Shown here: positions 1 to 8,256 of the stretch, one piece after another | Position numbering within the stretch: the first letter of the stretch is position 1 | Layout: each line of letters opens with the position of its first letter | Assembly: GCF_000317205.1 (NCBI RefSeq) | Contig: NZ_AJLK01000026.1 | Coordinates: forward strand, 1 to 36,785 | DNA: 36,785 bases | DNA from: Fischerella muscicola PCC 7414 | GTDB taxonomy: Bacteria; Cyanobacteriota; Cyanobacteriia; Cyanobacteriales; Nostocaceae | Reading direction: 5' to 3' | Position numbers and translations under genes: made by a program | The notes under the pieces: generated by a model | Databases searched by the model: none | What the model saw: only the letters and a program-made list of their open reading frames with translations | What the model was told of the DNA's origin: nothing

Positions 1-2284
1 TTGGCTCTATCACTCCACCGATCACACAACTTTGTTCATACCCCAAAGCTTTGAGTGCAACCAAGCATCTGTCAGCTTGTTCTATGGAGATAGCAGCTAA
101 AAGACCACCAGAGGTTTGTGGGTCAAACAACAAAGGATAATTAGGGTGATTTTCCCCAATGTGTAAGTTAGAAATATAACGCGAATAACTTAAATTTTCT
201 GGATGTAGGGAGCTAAAAATTCCTAATTGTACAGTTTCTCTTGCCCCTGGCAAAACTGGTATAGCTCCCATTTCTAACTCTACTGCCACCTTAGAAGCCT
301 GCACCATCTCCATCAAATGTCCTAACAAGCCAAAGCCTGTTACATCTGTACAAGCTGTAGCCCCATGTTGTAATAAACATTTAGCCGCAGCTTGATTGGA
401 CAACAACATCGACTCTACCGCATCCTCAATCCAGCGACCTTTAGCTTGGCAGCGCATATCAGCAGCAAATAATGTCCCAGTTCCCACAGCTTTAGTCAAA
501 ATCAATACTTGTCCTGGTTGCATTCCACCTTTACGCAGCAACTTATCTGATTCAGCTAAACCATTACAACTTAAACCAAATCCAAGTTCTGCCCCTCCGG
601 TTGTGTGTCCGCCAATCAAAGGTGCTTGTGCTTGATTTAGCACTTTTACTGCACCAGATAAAAGCTGATACAAAGTTTCCTCGACCTTGGCTGGCGCAGC
701 ATAAGGAATAGTAGCTAGCGCCAACGCACTTTGCGGAGTTGCCCCCATCGCAAAAATATCGCTCAAGCAATGATTGGCGCTGATTTGCCCAAAAATATAG
801 GGATCATTAATCAAACTAGGAAAATAATCTATCGTCTGCACCAATAATCGATTAGCTGGCAGTTGCACTACAGCCGCGTCATCGGGTGCATCCAAACCAA
901 TGATGATATCTTTTCTGTCTTCCCCAACAGGTTGTTCTAATTTGATGCGGTGGAGGACTTTTTCTAAAACTGTACCACCCACTTTAGAACCACACCCAGC
1001 ACAGCGCATTGTTTTGTCATTTGTCCTTTGTATTTTGCTATTGACCAATGACCAATGACCAATGACCAATGACATTTGTGGAAAATTACTAAACCTTTCC
1101 ATAAAACGGCGATCAATCCAGTCTTTCCACTGCCACAGTAAGCGATGAGGAGGTAAAGTAAAGGGGCCACGTGTGGCGATCGCTCTACCATCGCCTGTAC
1201 CAATTAAGCTTAAATATTGTTTCTGTGGTATGTAGGGTTTGAGGGGTTTGCCCAATAAAAATCGCCGTAAGTTCTCAAACAAAGGCTTGCCTTGCCGCAC
1301 CGCAAACACTCCTGCTTTTGGGCGCGGGTGATTTACCATCGTGGCAATATCTCCCGCAGCAAATACATACCTATGAGACAAAGATTGTAAGGCGTCATTT
1401 ACCAAAATAAAGCCTTGCTCATCAGTTGCTAACCCAGCAGCCTTTAACCAGTGTGGTGCGGAGGCTTGTGTCACCCAGAAAATGCGATCGCACTCTACGG
1501 TCAACCCAGATTCACATATAACTTTACCTGGTTCGACTTTACATACATTTTCGCCTAAATGCAGTTGTATACCCCGTTTGATTAAAAGCTGCTTGACTGT
1601 ACGCTGTACAGACCAATGATAATTAGGCATTAGTTCCGCATCCCGCCCGAATAAATGAATTTCCAAAACTCCCTGTTTTAGGGTATTATGGTCGATAACT
1701 TCTCTTTTTGAGAAAAATGTGAGGGGATATACTTTGGACACCTGATACAAATGAGCTTGCATCGATAACGCTAATTCCACGCCACCTGCCCCTCCTCCTA
1801 CAATCCCAATACTCAACGGCTTTTGCGGATTGTCAGCTCTATCTTCTAGCAGCTGATACCAGTGTTTCAGGAGATTAGACACTGGTTTTGCCCCAATTGC
1901 ATATTCTGCTGCGCCTGGTACAAAAATTGTGGCTGGTGTGCTGCCAATATCTATTGACAGTAGATCAAATCCTACTTCTGGACGGTTAGCACAAATCACT
2001 TTTTTATTTTCCAGGTCAAGACCAACTACTCGGTCAATATACAATTGCGCTTTGGCAAAATTCGTGAGTAATCGCAAATCAATGTGACATTGGTCATGGC
2101 TGTAAAAACCAGCAATATGCCCTGGTAGCATCCCAGAATAAGGTGTATCAACTCTATCAGTTATTAAAGTTAATCGTATTCCAGCAAGAGGTTTCATTCC
2201 AAACATCAAGAGAGCTATTGCATGGCTATGACCACCACCAATTAGTACTAAATCTTTAGTAATTGGCTGTATATTTTGCTGCAT
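1..2284 (-). CDS. selD: FAD-dependent oxidoreductase / selenide, water dikinase (SelD) fusion, 3' end outside window
   Basis: The frame is open from ATG 2284 to the left edge (761 codons, no stop), so only the extreme C-terminus is missing. Residues 1 to about 400 form an NDH-2-like pyridine nucleotide-disulfide oxidoreductase with an N-terminal dinucleotide site (GGGHSH, residues 16-21) and a second NAD(P) site (GGGAGG, 163-168). From Met426 the protein is SelD, which makes selenophosphate from selenide and ATP. The motif AGCGSK gives Cys431 and Lys434, which match E. coli Cys17 and Lys20. GLDAPDDAAV and DVTGFGLLGH, further SelD signatures, are present. The fusion order is common in cyanobacteria. 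The reductase half is presumed to serve selenium or thiol redox chemistry, but its substrate is unknown. The linker (about residues 404-414) is written by a tandem heptanucleotide repeat. No selA, selB or selU is visible nearby. Confidence 0.93.
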   Translation of the reverse strand, partial: MQQNIQPITKDLVLIGGGHSHAIALLMFGMKPLAGIRLTLITDRVDTPYSGMLPGHIAGFYSHDQCHIDLRLLTNFAKAQLYIDRVVGLDLENKKVICANRPEVGFDLLSIDIGSTPATIFVPGAAEYAIGAKPVSNLLKHWYQLLEDRADNPQKPLSIGIVGGGAGGVELALSMQAHLYQVSKVYPLTFFSKREVIDHNTLKQGVLEIHLFGRDAELMPNYHWSVQRTVKQLLIKRGIQLHLGENVCKVEPGKVICESGLTVECDRIFWVTQASAPHWLKAAGLATDEQGFILVNDALQSLSHRYVFAAGDIATMVNHPRPKAGVFAVRQGKPLFENLRRFLLGKPLKPYIPQKQYLSLIGTGDGRAIATRGPFTLPPHRLLWQWKDWIDRRFMERFSNFPQMSLVIGHWSLVNSKIQRTNDKTMRCAGCGSKVGGTVLEKVLHRIKLEQPVGEDRKDIIIGLDAPDDAAVVQLPANRLLVQTIDYFPSLINDPYIFGQISANHCLSDIFAMGATPQSALALATIPYAAPAKVEETLYQLLSGAVKVLNQAQAPLIGGHTTGGAELGFGLSCNGLAESDKLLRKGGMQPGQVLILTKAVGTGTLFAADMRCQAKGRWIEDAVESMLLSNQAAAKCLLQHGATACTDVTGFGLLGHLMEMVQASKVAVELEMGAIPVLPGARETVQLGIFSSLHPENLSYSRYISNLHIGENHPNYPLLFDPQTSGGLLAAISIEQADRCLVALKALGYEQSCVIGGVIEP
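1042..1073. repeat. Heptanucleotide tandem repeat (TGACCAA)x4 inside the SelD fusion linker
   Basis: Four perfect copies of TGACCAA plus TGAC lie within an open reading frame. On the coding strand they read as TCATTGG units, giving the linker residues SLVIGHWSLVN. Repeats of this kind are normally intergenic in heterocystous cyanobacteria. Frame arithmetic (2284-1009 = 425 codons) confirms that the downstream SelD methionine stays in frame. Confidence 0.9.
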
Positions 2285-2838
2285 ATAAAAGTCGTTGATA
2301 GGTGATTTTTTGTAATTGATGGTTATAGTTTGGTCAATTATTGTGGCGAAAGAATTTTTCTTTCATCACATTAAAGTTGGGTGACGTGAAAACCTCATTT
2401 TTTAAAAGTGATGGTATCACCGCCCCTCACCCGGTAATGGGTAATTGTTAAGAACTTGTTCTAATTTTTCCAATTCGCAATTGACAATTAGCAATTACCT
2501 GGCCAACCCCGCGATTAAATATTGGGCTAATCCCTCTAATTTTATTCGGGATGTCCCCTTAACAAAAAGCTAAAATTGGCTTCTCTCCATCACATCTAGT
2601 GATTGCAAGACTAAAACTTCTGCCTATTGGATTTCTCCCAGTAGCAGAAATGGAGTGATATGTATAGCTAGATTGTGACACATTGATATAACAATTAATA
2701 ATCAATAATTAATAACAAAAGAATGATTAATCTTGAGATTGCATCTTATGATAGATATTGAAATTTCTTGACAAATGATATACTCTTTTTTTTCAATATT
2801 GTCCGTAATAATTCTGTGTAGTGAGGATTACTATCCAT
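2285..2838. other. Intergenic region between divergent genes, with a short imperfect inverted repeat
   Basis: No gene is seen in this AT-rich spacer between selD (-) and the pentapeptide gene (+). About 2431-2500 holds GGTAAT/AATTG-type units facing CAATTAGCAATTACC, an imperfect inverted repeat of a kind dispersed in cyanobacterial genomes. A possible -10 (TATACT, 2779-2784) lies before the pentapeptide gene. Its best upstream hexamer (TTGAAA, 2758-2763) is only 15 nt away, so a promoter here is weakly supported. Confidence 0.4.
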
Positions 2839-4272
2839 ATGTCTGGCAGGAAGACAGACGCATTCAAAAGTTGGTTGATAGCGATCGCAATTTTATTTAG
2901 CCTATCACCAACTGTGATATTCTTTGCCGTTTCCCAAGTTGAGGGATTGTCAAATGAACAAAAAGTAGTTAGCAGAAATCAAGCACTAAACACAACAGCA
3001 ACCTTATTTGTGGGGTTGGCAGTGATAATTAATGCTTATTATGCAGCCAAGCGTACCGAAGCATTAAAAAAGAGTGCGATCGCAGCTGAAAAAAATAATG
3101 AAATTGGCATTCAAAATCTACAACTAGCCCAAGAACGGTTGGTCACAGAGCGCTTGATAGCAGCAATTACCCAGTTAGGACATGAACACGTAGCAACGCG
3201 GATAGGGGCAATTTATGCCCTAGAAAAAATTGCCCAGGAATCACCAAAACAGTACTGGACAATTATGGAAATTCTGAGTGCATTTGTGCGGGAAAATAGT
3301 GGCATTAAGCCAGAACAGGAAAATTCTGTGGAAGAACTGGCCAAAATTACCAAAGTATCCACAGATTTACAAGCAGCTCTCACCGTAATTGGTAGACGCA
3401 ACTGGGAACAAGACCAAGCAAACCAGTCACTCGATTTGAGAAATACTGATATTAGACGCGTAGACCTATCGAATGCCAACTTGCAACGCTTAGATTTGCG
3501 GGGAGCAAACTTGACAAAAGCCAACCTCCAGAAAGCTAACTTATTTGCAGCAAATCTTGAAGGTGCAAAGCTTTGTGGCACGACTTTATATGAAGCTAAT
3601 TTGCAATCATGTAACCTCCAAGAAGCTAACCTTCATGGGGCAAACCTAAATCGAGCTAACTTGAGTGGAGCTAACTTGCGGTCTGCAAACTTGTCTGGGG
3701 CAAGTCTGCGTGCAGCTAGCTTCTGTGAAGCAAATCTGTATAAAGCTAATTTGCAATCTTGCAACCTCAAAGTTGCAAATCTCTCTAAAGCCAAGTTATT
3801 TCTTGCTAATTTACAAGGAGCAAAGCTTGGTAAAGCTAACTTGCAGGAAACAGGATTAATTGGTGCTAATCTCAAACAAGCTAATCTCAATGGAGCGAAT
3901 TTGCAACAGGCAAATTTGAATGCAGCCAAACTAGAACACACAGAGATGTTTTTTGCCAACTTGGCTGAAGCTAGCCTAAGAGAAGCCAACCTCTATGGAG
4001 CTAATATGATGGGAACCAACCTGCAAAAAGCTATGTTCCATGAAGCTAATCTCTGCGGTACGAATCTGATGGGAGTAGACTTCTTTGGCACAAATTTGTG
4101 TGATGTGAAACTGTCGGGAGCAATTCTGACAGGAGCTAAAAACTTACAGTCACATCAAATTCGGTTTGCAGTAGGCGATCGCACAACTGTTTTACCAGAT
4201 TATTTAGATATTCCTACACATTGGATGCGCTCAGAACCCTCACAAATATCTGTTGCAGAAGCTGAAACTTGA
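2839..4272 (+). CDS. Membrane-anchored pentapeptide-repeat protein
   Basis: Two hydrophobic segments near the N-terminus (about residues 11-31 and 49-68 from this start) are followed by a helical region with many Gln, Glu and Ala residues (ERLVTERLIAAITQLG). Then come some 45 pentapeptide repeats of the A(N/D)LXX type, running nearly to the C-terminus. Such repeats fold as a right-handed quadrilateral beta-helix. The family is very common in cyanobacteria and most members have no known function. I chose ATG 2839 because GAGG at 2822-2825 is the only Shine-Dalgarno-like sequence. An in-frame GTG at 2821 would add six residues. The architecture suggests a membrane-tethered scaffold, with the topology of the helix domain unresolved. 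Confidence 0.85.
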   Translation: MSGRKTDAFKSWLIAIAILFSLSPTVIFFAVSQVEGLSNEQKVVSRNQALNTTATLFVGLAVIINAYYAAKRTEALKKSAIAAEKNNEIGIQNLQLAQERLVTERLIAAITQLGHEHVATRIGAIYALEKIAQESPKQYWTIMEILSAFVRENSGIKPEQENSVEELAKITKVSTDLQAALTVIGRRNWEQDQANQSLDLRNTDIRRVDLSNANLQRLDLRGANLTKANLQKANLFAANLEGAKLCGTTLYEANLQSCNLQEANLHGANLNRANLSGANLRSANLSGASLRAASFCEANLYKANLQSCNLKVANLSKAKLFLANLQGAKLGKANLQETGLIGANLKQANLNGANLQQANLNAAKLEHTEMFFANLAEASLREANLYGANMMGTNLQKAMFHEANLCGTNLMGVDFFGTNLCDVKLSGAILTGAKNLQSHQIRFAVGDRTTVLPDYLDIPTHWMRSEPSQISVAEAET

Positions 4273-4892
4273 CTTGAACACACTAGTTATTGTGGTGTAG
4301 ACCCAAAGCGTTGTTAATATAAAAAACTCGATGTTCAAGTACTTAAATTTTCTCAGGGTGCTTCCCAAAATATAAATTGGAATTAATAATGCCAGATAGG
4401 AATAATATTATGTCCATTTGAGGACTTATCATATTTGTGAAAAGTGGTAATCGGTAATGGGAAAAAACAGTTGCCAATTACCAAAAAGTCGTGTCTACAT
4501 AACCTTAGACCCAATTTCAGTGGTCAAAAATTATTTTTTCGCCACAAATATTAGATTGTGTACTTGACACAAATAGATATAAGAGTGTAGATAGGCTATT
4601 TTTCATGGATTCTGGTTTATCCAGATTTTAATTACTAGTTCAACGAGGAAATCCTGTTTAGTAAAAATACACGTGAAAAAGAAAACTAGTAGATTACGTC
4701 GGAAATCAACACAAAAACTGAAAAATAAGTCAAAGAAATAGAATAATTAGAATTTTTGACTTTTGACTTCCACGTAACGGTAATAGGGTGCTGTCTGTGA
4801 TTCCTATCGTCTCAAACGATGACGCGATCGCTTGGTGAATCACAAATTTTGTGATTCTGTCAAAACACTACATTTCTAAGGGAATTCAAAGC
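4273..4892. other. Intergenic region, about 620 bp, with no gene seen
   Basis: This is AT-rich spacer between two genes on the same strand. It carries a GGTAAT-type repeat (about 4447-4490), a HIP1-like GCGATCGC near 4824, and the perfect 21-bp palindrome listed separately. No open frame with coding character was found. Confidence 0.5.
4837..4857. promoter_or_regulatory. Perfect 21-bp palindrome upstream of the beta-helix gene
   Basis: GAATCACAAA-T-TTTGTGATTC is a 10-bp perfect inverted repeat with a one-base centre. It ends 35 nt before ATG 4893. It has no T-tract and is too tight to form a good hairpin, so it reads more like an operator for a dimeric regulator than a terminator. The assignment is by position and symmetry only. 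Confidence 0.45.
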
Positions 4893-6854
4893 ATGACTAT
4901 CATTAAAGTTACTAACACCGCAGACAGTGGAGAAGGTTCTTTACGAGCAGCGCTCAATTCTGCCCAAGCAGGAGACACAATCCAGTTTGATTCTAGCCTT
5001 GCCAACAAAACTATCACCCTCACTAGTGGACAACTTTCTATTGCGAAAGACGTAACAATTGATGGTGCAGGGGCAGAAAATTTAACGATTAGCGGCAATA
5101 ACGCTACACGGGTATTTTCTGTAAACAGCTATGTCAATGCTACAGTAAAGAACCTGACGCTTACCAATGGTATGGTGACGGGAACAGATGGAAGAGGTGG
5201 TGCGATCGCAGCTTGGGACTACAGCACCCTTCAGGTGGAAAATTGTAACTTTAATAACAATAGTGCTTGGCAAAACGGAGCCATCTATATTGGTTACGGT
5301 AGTAAAGCAACGGTACTTGGCAGCAATTTTGACAGCAACGATGGCACTCTAGGAGATTCTGGATTTAGCGGTGGAGCGATCGGTACTTATGGTTCCGGTG
5401 TGCTGGTTGTGAAAGACTGCGAATTTACCAATAACAAAGGTGTTAATGGTGGAGCAATTTATAACCTGTTAGGTGAAGCAACCGTAGAAAACTCAGTCTT
5501 TCTTAACAATAGTGCAGAAGGTGAAAGTGGTGGTGGTGCATTCTTCTGCGATGGAGCAAACTCAACAGGTCCTGGTTCTACTGTCGGAGGCACAATAGCA
5601 ATCCGTGGCTGTAAGTTTGAAAACAATTACACCAAAGGAGAGGGTGGTGGAATTTTTTTCTGGGGTTACGGCCCAGACAAAATGATTATCGAAAACAGCA
5701 GCATTGTTGGTAACACAGCAGACTTTAATGATAATGGCATAGGTCGAGGAGGTGGACTGCAAGTTCACGGCGAACTCACAATGAATAACGTCACCGTTGC
5801 CAACAATACAGCCGCAAAGCAGGGTGGAGGTTTATGGATGAATGGCGATAAGGCAGCCAACATCACCAACTCTACCTTTTCTGGAAATAAGGCAACAGAA
5901 GATGCAGGCGGAGCAATGTTCCTTGGCACTGACGAATTCGTCCCCATCAACATTGTGAATTCCACCATCGTCAATAACGAAGCCGGACGGGCAAATGGGG
6001 CATTTTGGTTTTACAGTCAGAAACAGCCAGTCACCCTCACCAACTCGATTGTTGCCTACAACACCGCTAGCGACTTTTCACAAAAACAGGTTGGATATCA
6101 ACTAAAAGATGGCGGCGGCAATATAGAATATCCAGGGCCAGAGATGGGTAATAAAGTTGTCGCAGGTAGTCAAATTGTTGATCCTCTTCTTGGGCCCCTA
6201 GAAAATATTGGAGGGTTTCTCATACACCCCCTTTTACCAGGCAGTCCTGCCATTAACACAGGTGTCACAGTTAGTGGTGTACCCACCACTGACCAACTAG
6301 GGAACCAACGAGATGGTAAACCTGATATTGGGGCATTTGAAGTGGTTGTCACTCCATCTCCTCAGTCAAGTCCAAACGATACTCAAGTGATGGGTGTTAC
6401 ATACTCGTCACCGGATCAGCAATATAGCGATACCCAAAACAATACCACTAACAATGTTGAAAGTAGCGATGTATTAAGTGGAAGCAATAACAATACTCAG
6501 TTGGTTGGTTATGAAACTGGGGATATCTTGACTGGTAATTATAGTTACAATCAACCAACAGCTGTAACAGACAGCGATGAATTGCTCAACCAATTCATGC
6601 CAGCACAAGGTAATACAATTCAAAATATTGATCCCACAAAAAACGGGATAGACCTCAGAAACATTTTGAGTCAATCCAAACTTTCAGATCCTAATCTGTT
6701 CAAAGAATACATAAAGTCAGAGCTAAAAGGGTCAGGAACATCTTTTAGCGTTAACCCGGAAGGTTATTTCAACCTTAATCAGTTTCAGGATCTTTTCACG
6801 CTTGACGATGTTACAGTTAGTAGTCAAACCGACAAAAATTCCCTTGGTAAATAA
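4893..6854 (+). CDS. Large right-handed parallel beta-helix protein, choice-of-anchor-Q type
   Basis: The protein has 653 residues. It opens with VTNTADSGEGSLRAAL, the signature that starts many CSLREA/Pmp-like beta-helix surface proteins. Repeated Asn- and Gly-rich turns follow (NNSA, GGAI, GGGL, NSTFSGN), ending near residue 480 with the NxxDxGAFE-like closure DIGAFEVV. The C-terminal 170 residues are low in complexity and rich in Asn, Ser, Thr and Gln, with degenerate Gly/Asp turns (SDVLSGSNNN, GDILTGN). There is no N-terminal signal peptide, so type I secretion through a C-terminal signal is an inference. ATG 4893 has AAGGGA nine nt upstream. An upstream in-frame GTG (4851) lies inside the palindrome and lacks such a site. 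A surface or extracellular role is likely; the ligand is unknown. Confidence 0.82.
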   Translation: MTIIKVTNTADSGEGSLRAALNSAQAGDTIQFDSSLANKTITLTSGQLSIAKDVTIDGAGAENLTISGNNATRVFSVNSYVNATVKNLTLTNGMVTGTDGRGGAIAAWDYSTLQVENCNFNNNSAWQNGAIYIGYGSKATVLGSNFDSNDGTLGDSGFSGGAIGTYGSGVLVVKDCEFTNNKGVNGGAIYNLLGEATVENSVFLNNSAEGESGGGAFFCDGANSTGPGSTVGGTIAIRGCKFENNYTKGEGGGIFFWGYGPDKMIIENSSIVGNTADFNDNGIGRGGGLQVHGELTMNNVTVANNTAAKQGGGLWMNGDKAANITNSTFSGNKATEDAGGAMFLGTDEFVPINIVNSTIVNNEAGRANGAFWFYSQKQPVTLTNSIVAYNTASDFSQKQVGYQLKDGGGNIEYPGPEMGNKVVAGSQIVDPLLGPLENIGGFLIHPLLPGSPAINTGVTVSGVPTTDQLGNQRDGKPDIGAFEVVVTPSPQSSPNDTQVMGVTYSSPDQQYSDTQNNTTNNVESSDVLSGSNNNTQLVGYETGDILTGNYSYNQPTAVTDSDELLNQFMPAQGNTIQNIDPTKNGIDLRNILSQSKLSDPNLFKEYIKSELKGSGTSFSVNPEGYFNLNQFQDLFTLDDVTVSSQTDKNSLGK

Positions 6855-6894
6855 ATAACTGATAATTTGACATAGTTTGCGTCAACAAATAGAG

Positions 6895-6947
6895 GTATAG
6901 GAGAACCCCATAGCTTCATTTTAGTCATTTTGGGGCTACTCCTATAC
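6895..6947. terminator. Long imperfect hairpin between convergent genes
   Basis: GTATAGGAGAACCCCA (6895-6910) pairs with TGGGGCTACTCCTATAC (6931-6947), leaving a 20-nt loop. It starts 40 nt after the beta-helix stop, and the next gene converges from the right. There is no clear T-run on either strand, so it may be a bidirectional terminator or a small dispersed palindromic element. Confidence 0.55.
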
Positions 6948-7039
6948 TTCTACAACCGTCCTACTGTGGAGCGCAGTCTACTTGTAGGTAAGTCTATTAA
7001 TTAGTACAAAATTGCATAAATTCATAGCGAAATTCCTGT

Positions 7040-7090
7040 AGCTAAACTCTGCGTTCCTTTGCGTTCTCCTTTGCGCTCCTTTGCGTTTAA
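7040..7090. repeat. Short dispersed repeat rich in CTTTGCG units
   Basis: Several near-copies of a TTTGCG(T/C)TC(C/T) unit follow each other in the convergent intergenic space. This resembles the CGCAGAG-type dispersed repeats of Nostocales. A related element sits inside the helicase gene at 32522-32581. Confidence 0.55.
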
Positions 7091-7214
7091 AAACACTACA
7101 GATTAATACAAACCAACTACTTATTTTTATAAGATTTACTTGTTATTTCACACAGCTAAGCTAAGTGAATATTTCATTCTTGTTTTATAAAACACGAAAA
7201 TTATGATCAGGAAT

Positions 7215-7967
7215 TTAAACAATTATTTGCTGAGATATAATCTCTAGCATAGATGAATAAAATAAATGTAAAAAAAAGTGATCTCCAGGGAACATATGTA
7301 ACGAAAAAGAAGCGCTTGTTTGCTCCTGCCATGCTTGAATTTCATCATAGCTAACTTCTTGATCTTCCAAACCACCAAAAGCAGTAATAGGACAATTTAA
7401 TGGTGCTTGTTGAGTGTAAACATAAGTTTCTAGCACTGCAAAATCCGCACGCAAGATCGGAAGGAAAAATTGCATCATTTCTTCATTTTCAAGTAAAGTT
7501 TGCGGAGTACCATTCAGACGCCGCAATTCTGCAATAAATTCTGCTTCCGGTAAGTTGTGAATAGGTGGTTTTGGGTCAACAAGTTGGGGTGCGCGGTGAG
7601 CTGATACAAACAAATGACTGGGGTTTAGATCATACTGTTTGCGGAGTAGAAGAGCAAGTTCAAAACTTACAAGTGCGCCCATGCTGTGGCCAAAAAAGGC
7701 AAATGGTTTATCTAATTTTGACTTGAGAACACTAGCTAATTCTGTGACTAGAGGTTCTAATTGAGTGAATGGAGGTAATTTTATCCGCATTCCTCTGCCA
7801 GGAAGCTCAATCGCACAGACTTCTATGATGCTAGGCAAATAATTTGACCAGCGACGAAATATATTAGCACTACCACCAGCGTAGGGAAAACAAAATAACC
7901 GGATTTGGGCATCTGGATTAGGTTTAGGGTAAATTAACCAAGAATCTAAGCTTGAAGTATTTAGCAT
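7215..7967 (-). CDS. Type II thioesterase (alpha/beta hydrolase)
   Basis: The 250-residue protein has the full thioesterase II pattern: FCFPYAGGSA near the N-terminus, the nucleophile elbow GHSMG with Ser95, the acid Asp202 in GGLEDQEV, and the catalytic His230 in GDHFFL. Family members normally clear misprimed or stalled acyl groups from the carrier proteins of NRPS and PKS lines, and usually sit inside those clusters. No NRPS or PKS gene lies in the window, so this one is orphaned here. It might act in trans on another cluster. Its ATG lies within a decayed LuxR HTH-coding remnant, so its present 5' end and promoter were probably made or reshaped by rearrangement. Confidence 0.9.
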   Translation of the reverse strand: MLNTSSLDSWLIYPKPNPDAQIRLFCFPYAGGSANIFRRWSNYLPSIIEVCAIELPGRGMRIKLPPFTQLEPLVTELASVLKSKLDKPFAFFGHSMGALVSFELALLLRKQYDLNPSHLFVSAHRAPQLVDPKPPIHNLPEAEFIAELRRLNGTPQTLLENEEMMQFFLPILRADFAVLETYVYTQQAPLNCPITAFGGLEDQEVSYDEIQAWQEQTSASFSLHMFPGDHFFLHLFYSSMLEIISQQIIV

Positions 7968-8088
7968 CTTACTATCATTTTTATTCGTGCGGATACATTT
8001 AGCTTACGAAAAATTCATTTTAAAGTCTTTTTAGCTCAATTTTGACCAATCCTACTATTTGACAGCAATTTCTGCATTAGTTAAACCA
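7961..8088 (-). pseudogene. Remnant of a LuxR-type HTH coding region
   Basis: Read on the minus strand, this stretch gives GLTNAEIA, then after a frameshift IGQN*AKKTLK*IFRKLNVSAR, ending in KMIVRC and a stop. It aligns along its length with the HTH end of the intact LuxR protein in this window (GLTNAEIATELWISQN, then IFRKLNVSTRAEMVARC), and the DNA matches at 15817-15935. At least two stops and one frameshift make it non-functional. Only the recognition-helix end survives; nothing similar lies beyond 8088. The last bases of the remnant contain the ATG of the thioesterase. Confidence 0.8.
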
Positions 8089-8256
8089 TAGTATACATAG
8101 GATAAAAAATTAGAGCGATCGCTTTTGGTATAGTAAACAAAGCAATAACTTTCTAAAAAAATAAAGCTAATTTATGAACATTCAAAAATACAGTTTTCAT
8201 TCTGCTAGAAAGTTAATTGAATTCAAGTTAAGTTAGTACCACTGCATTTTTATTAC

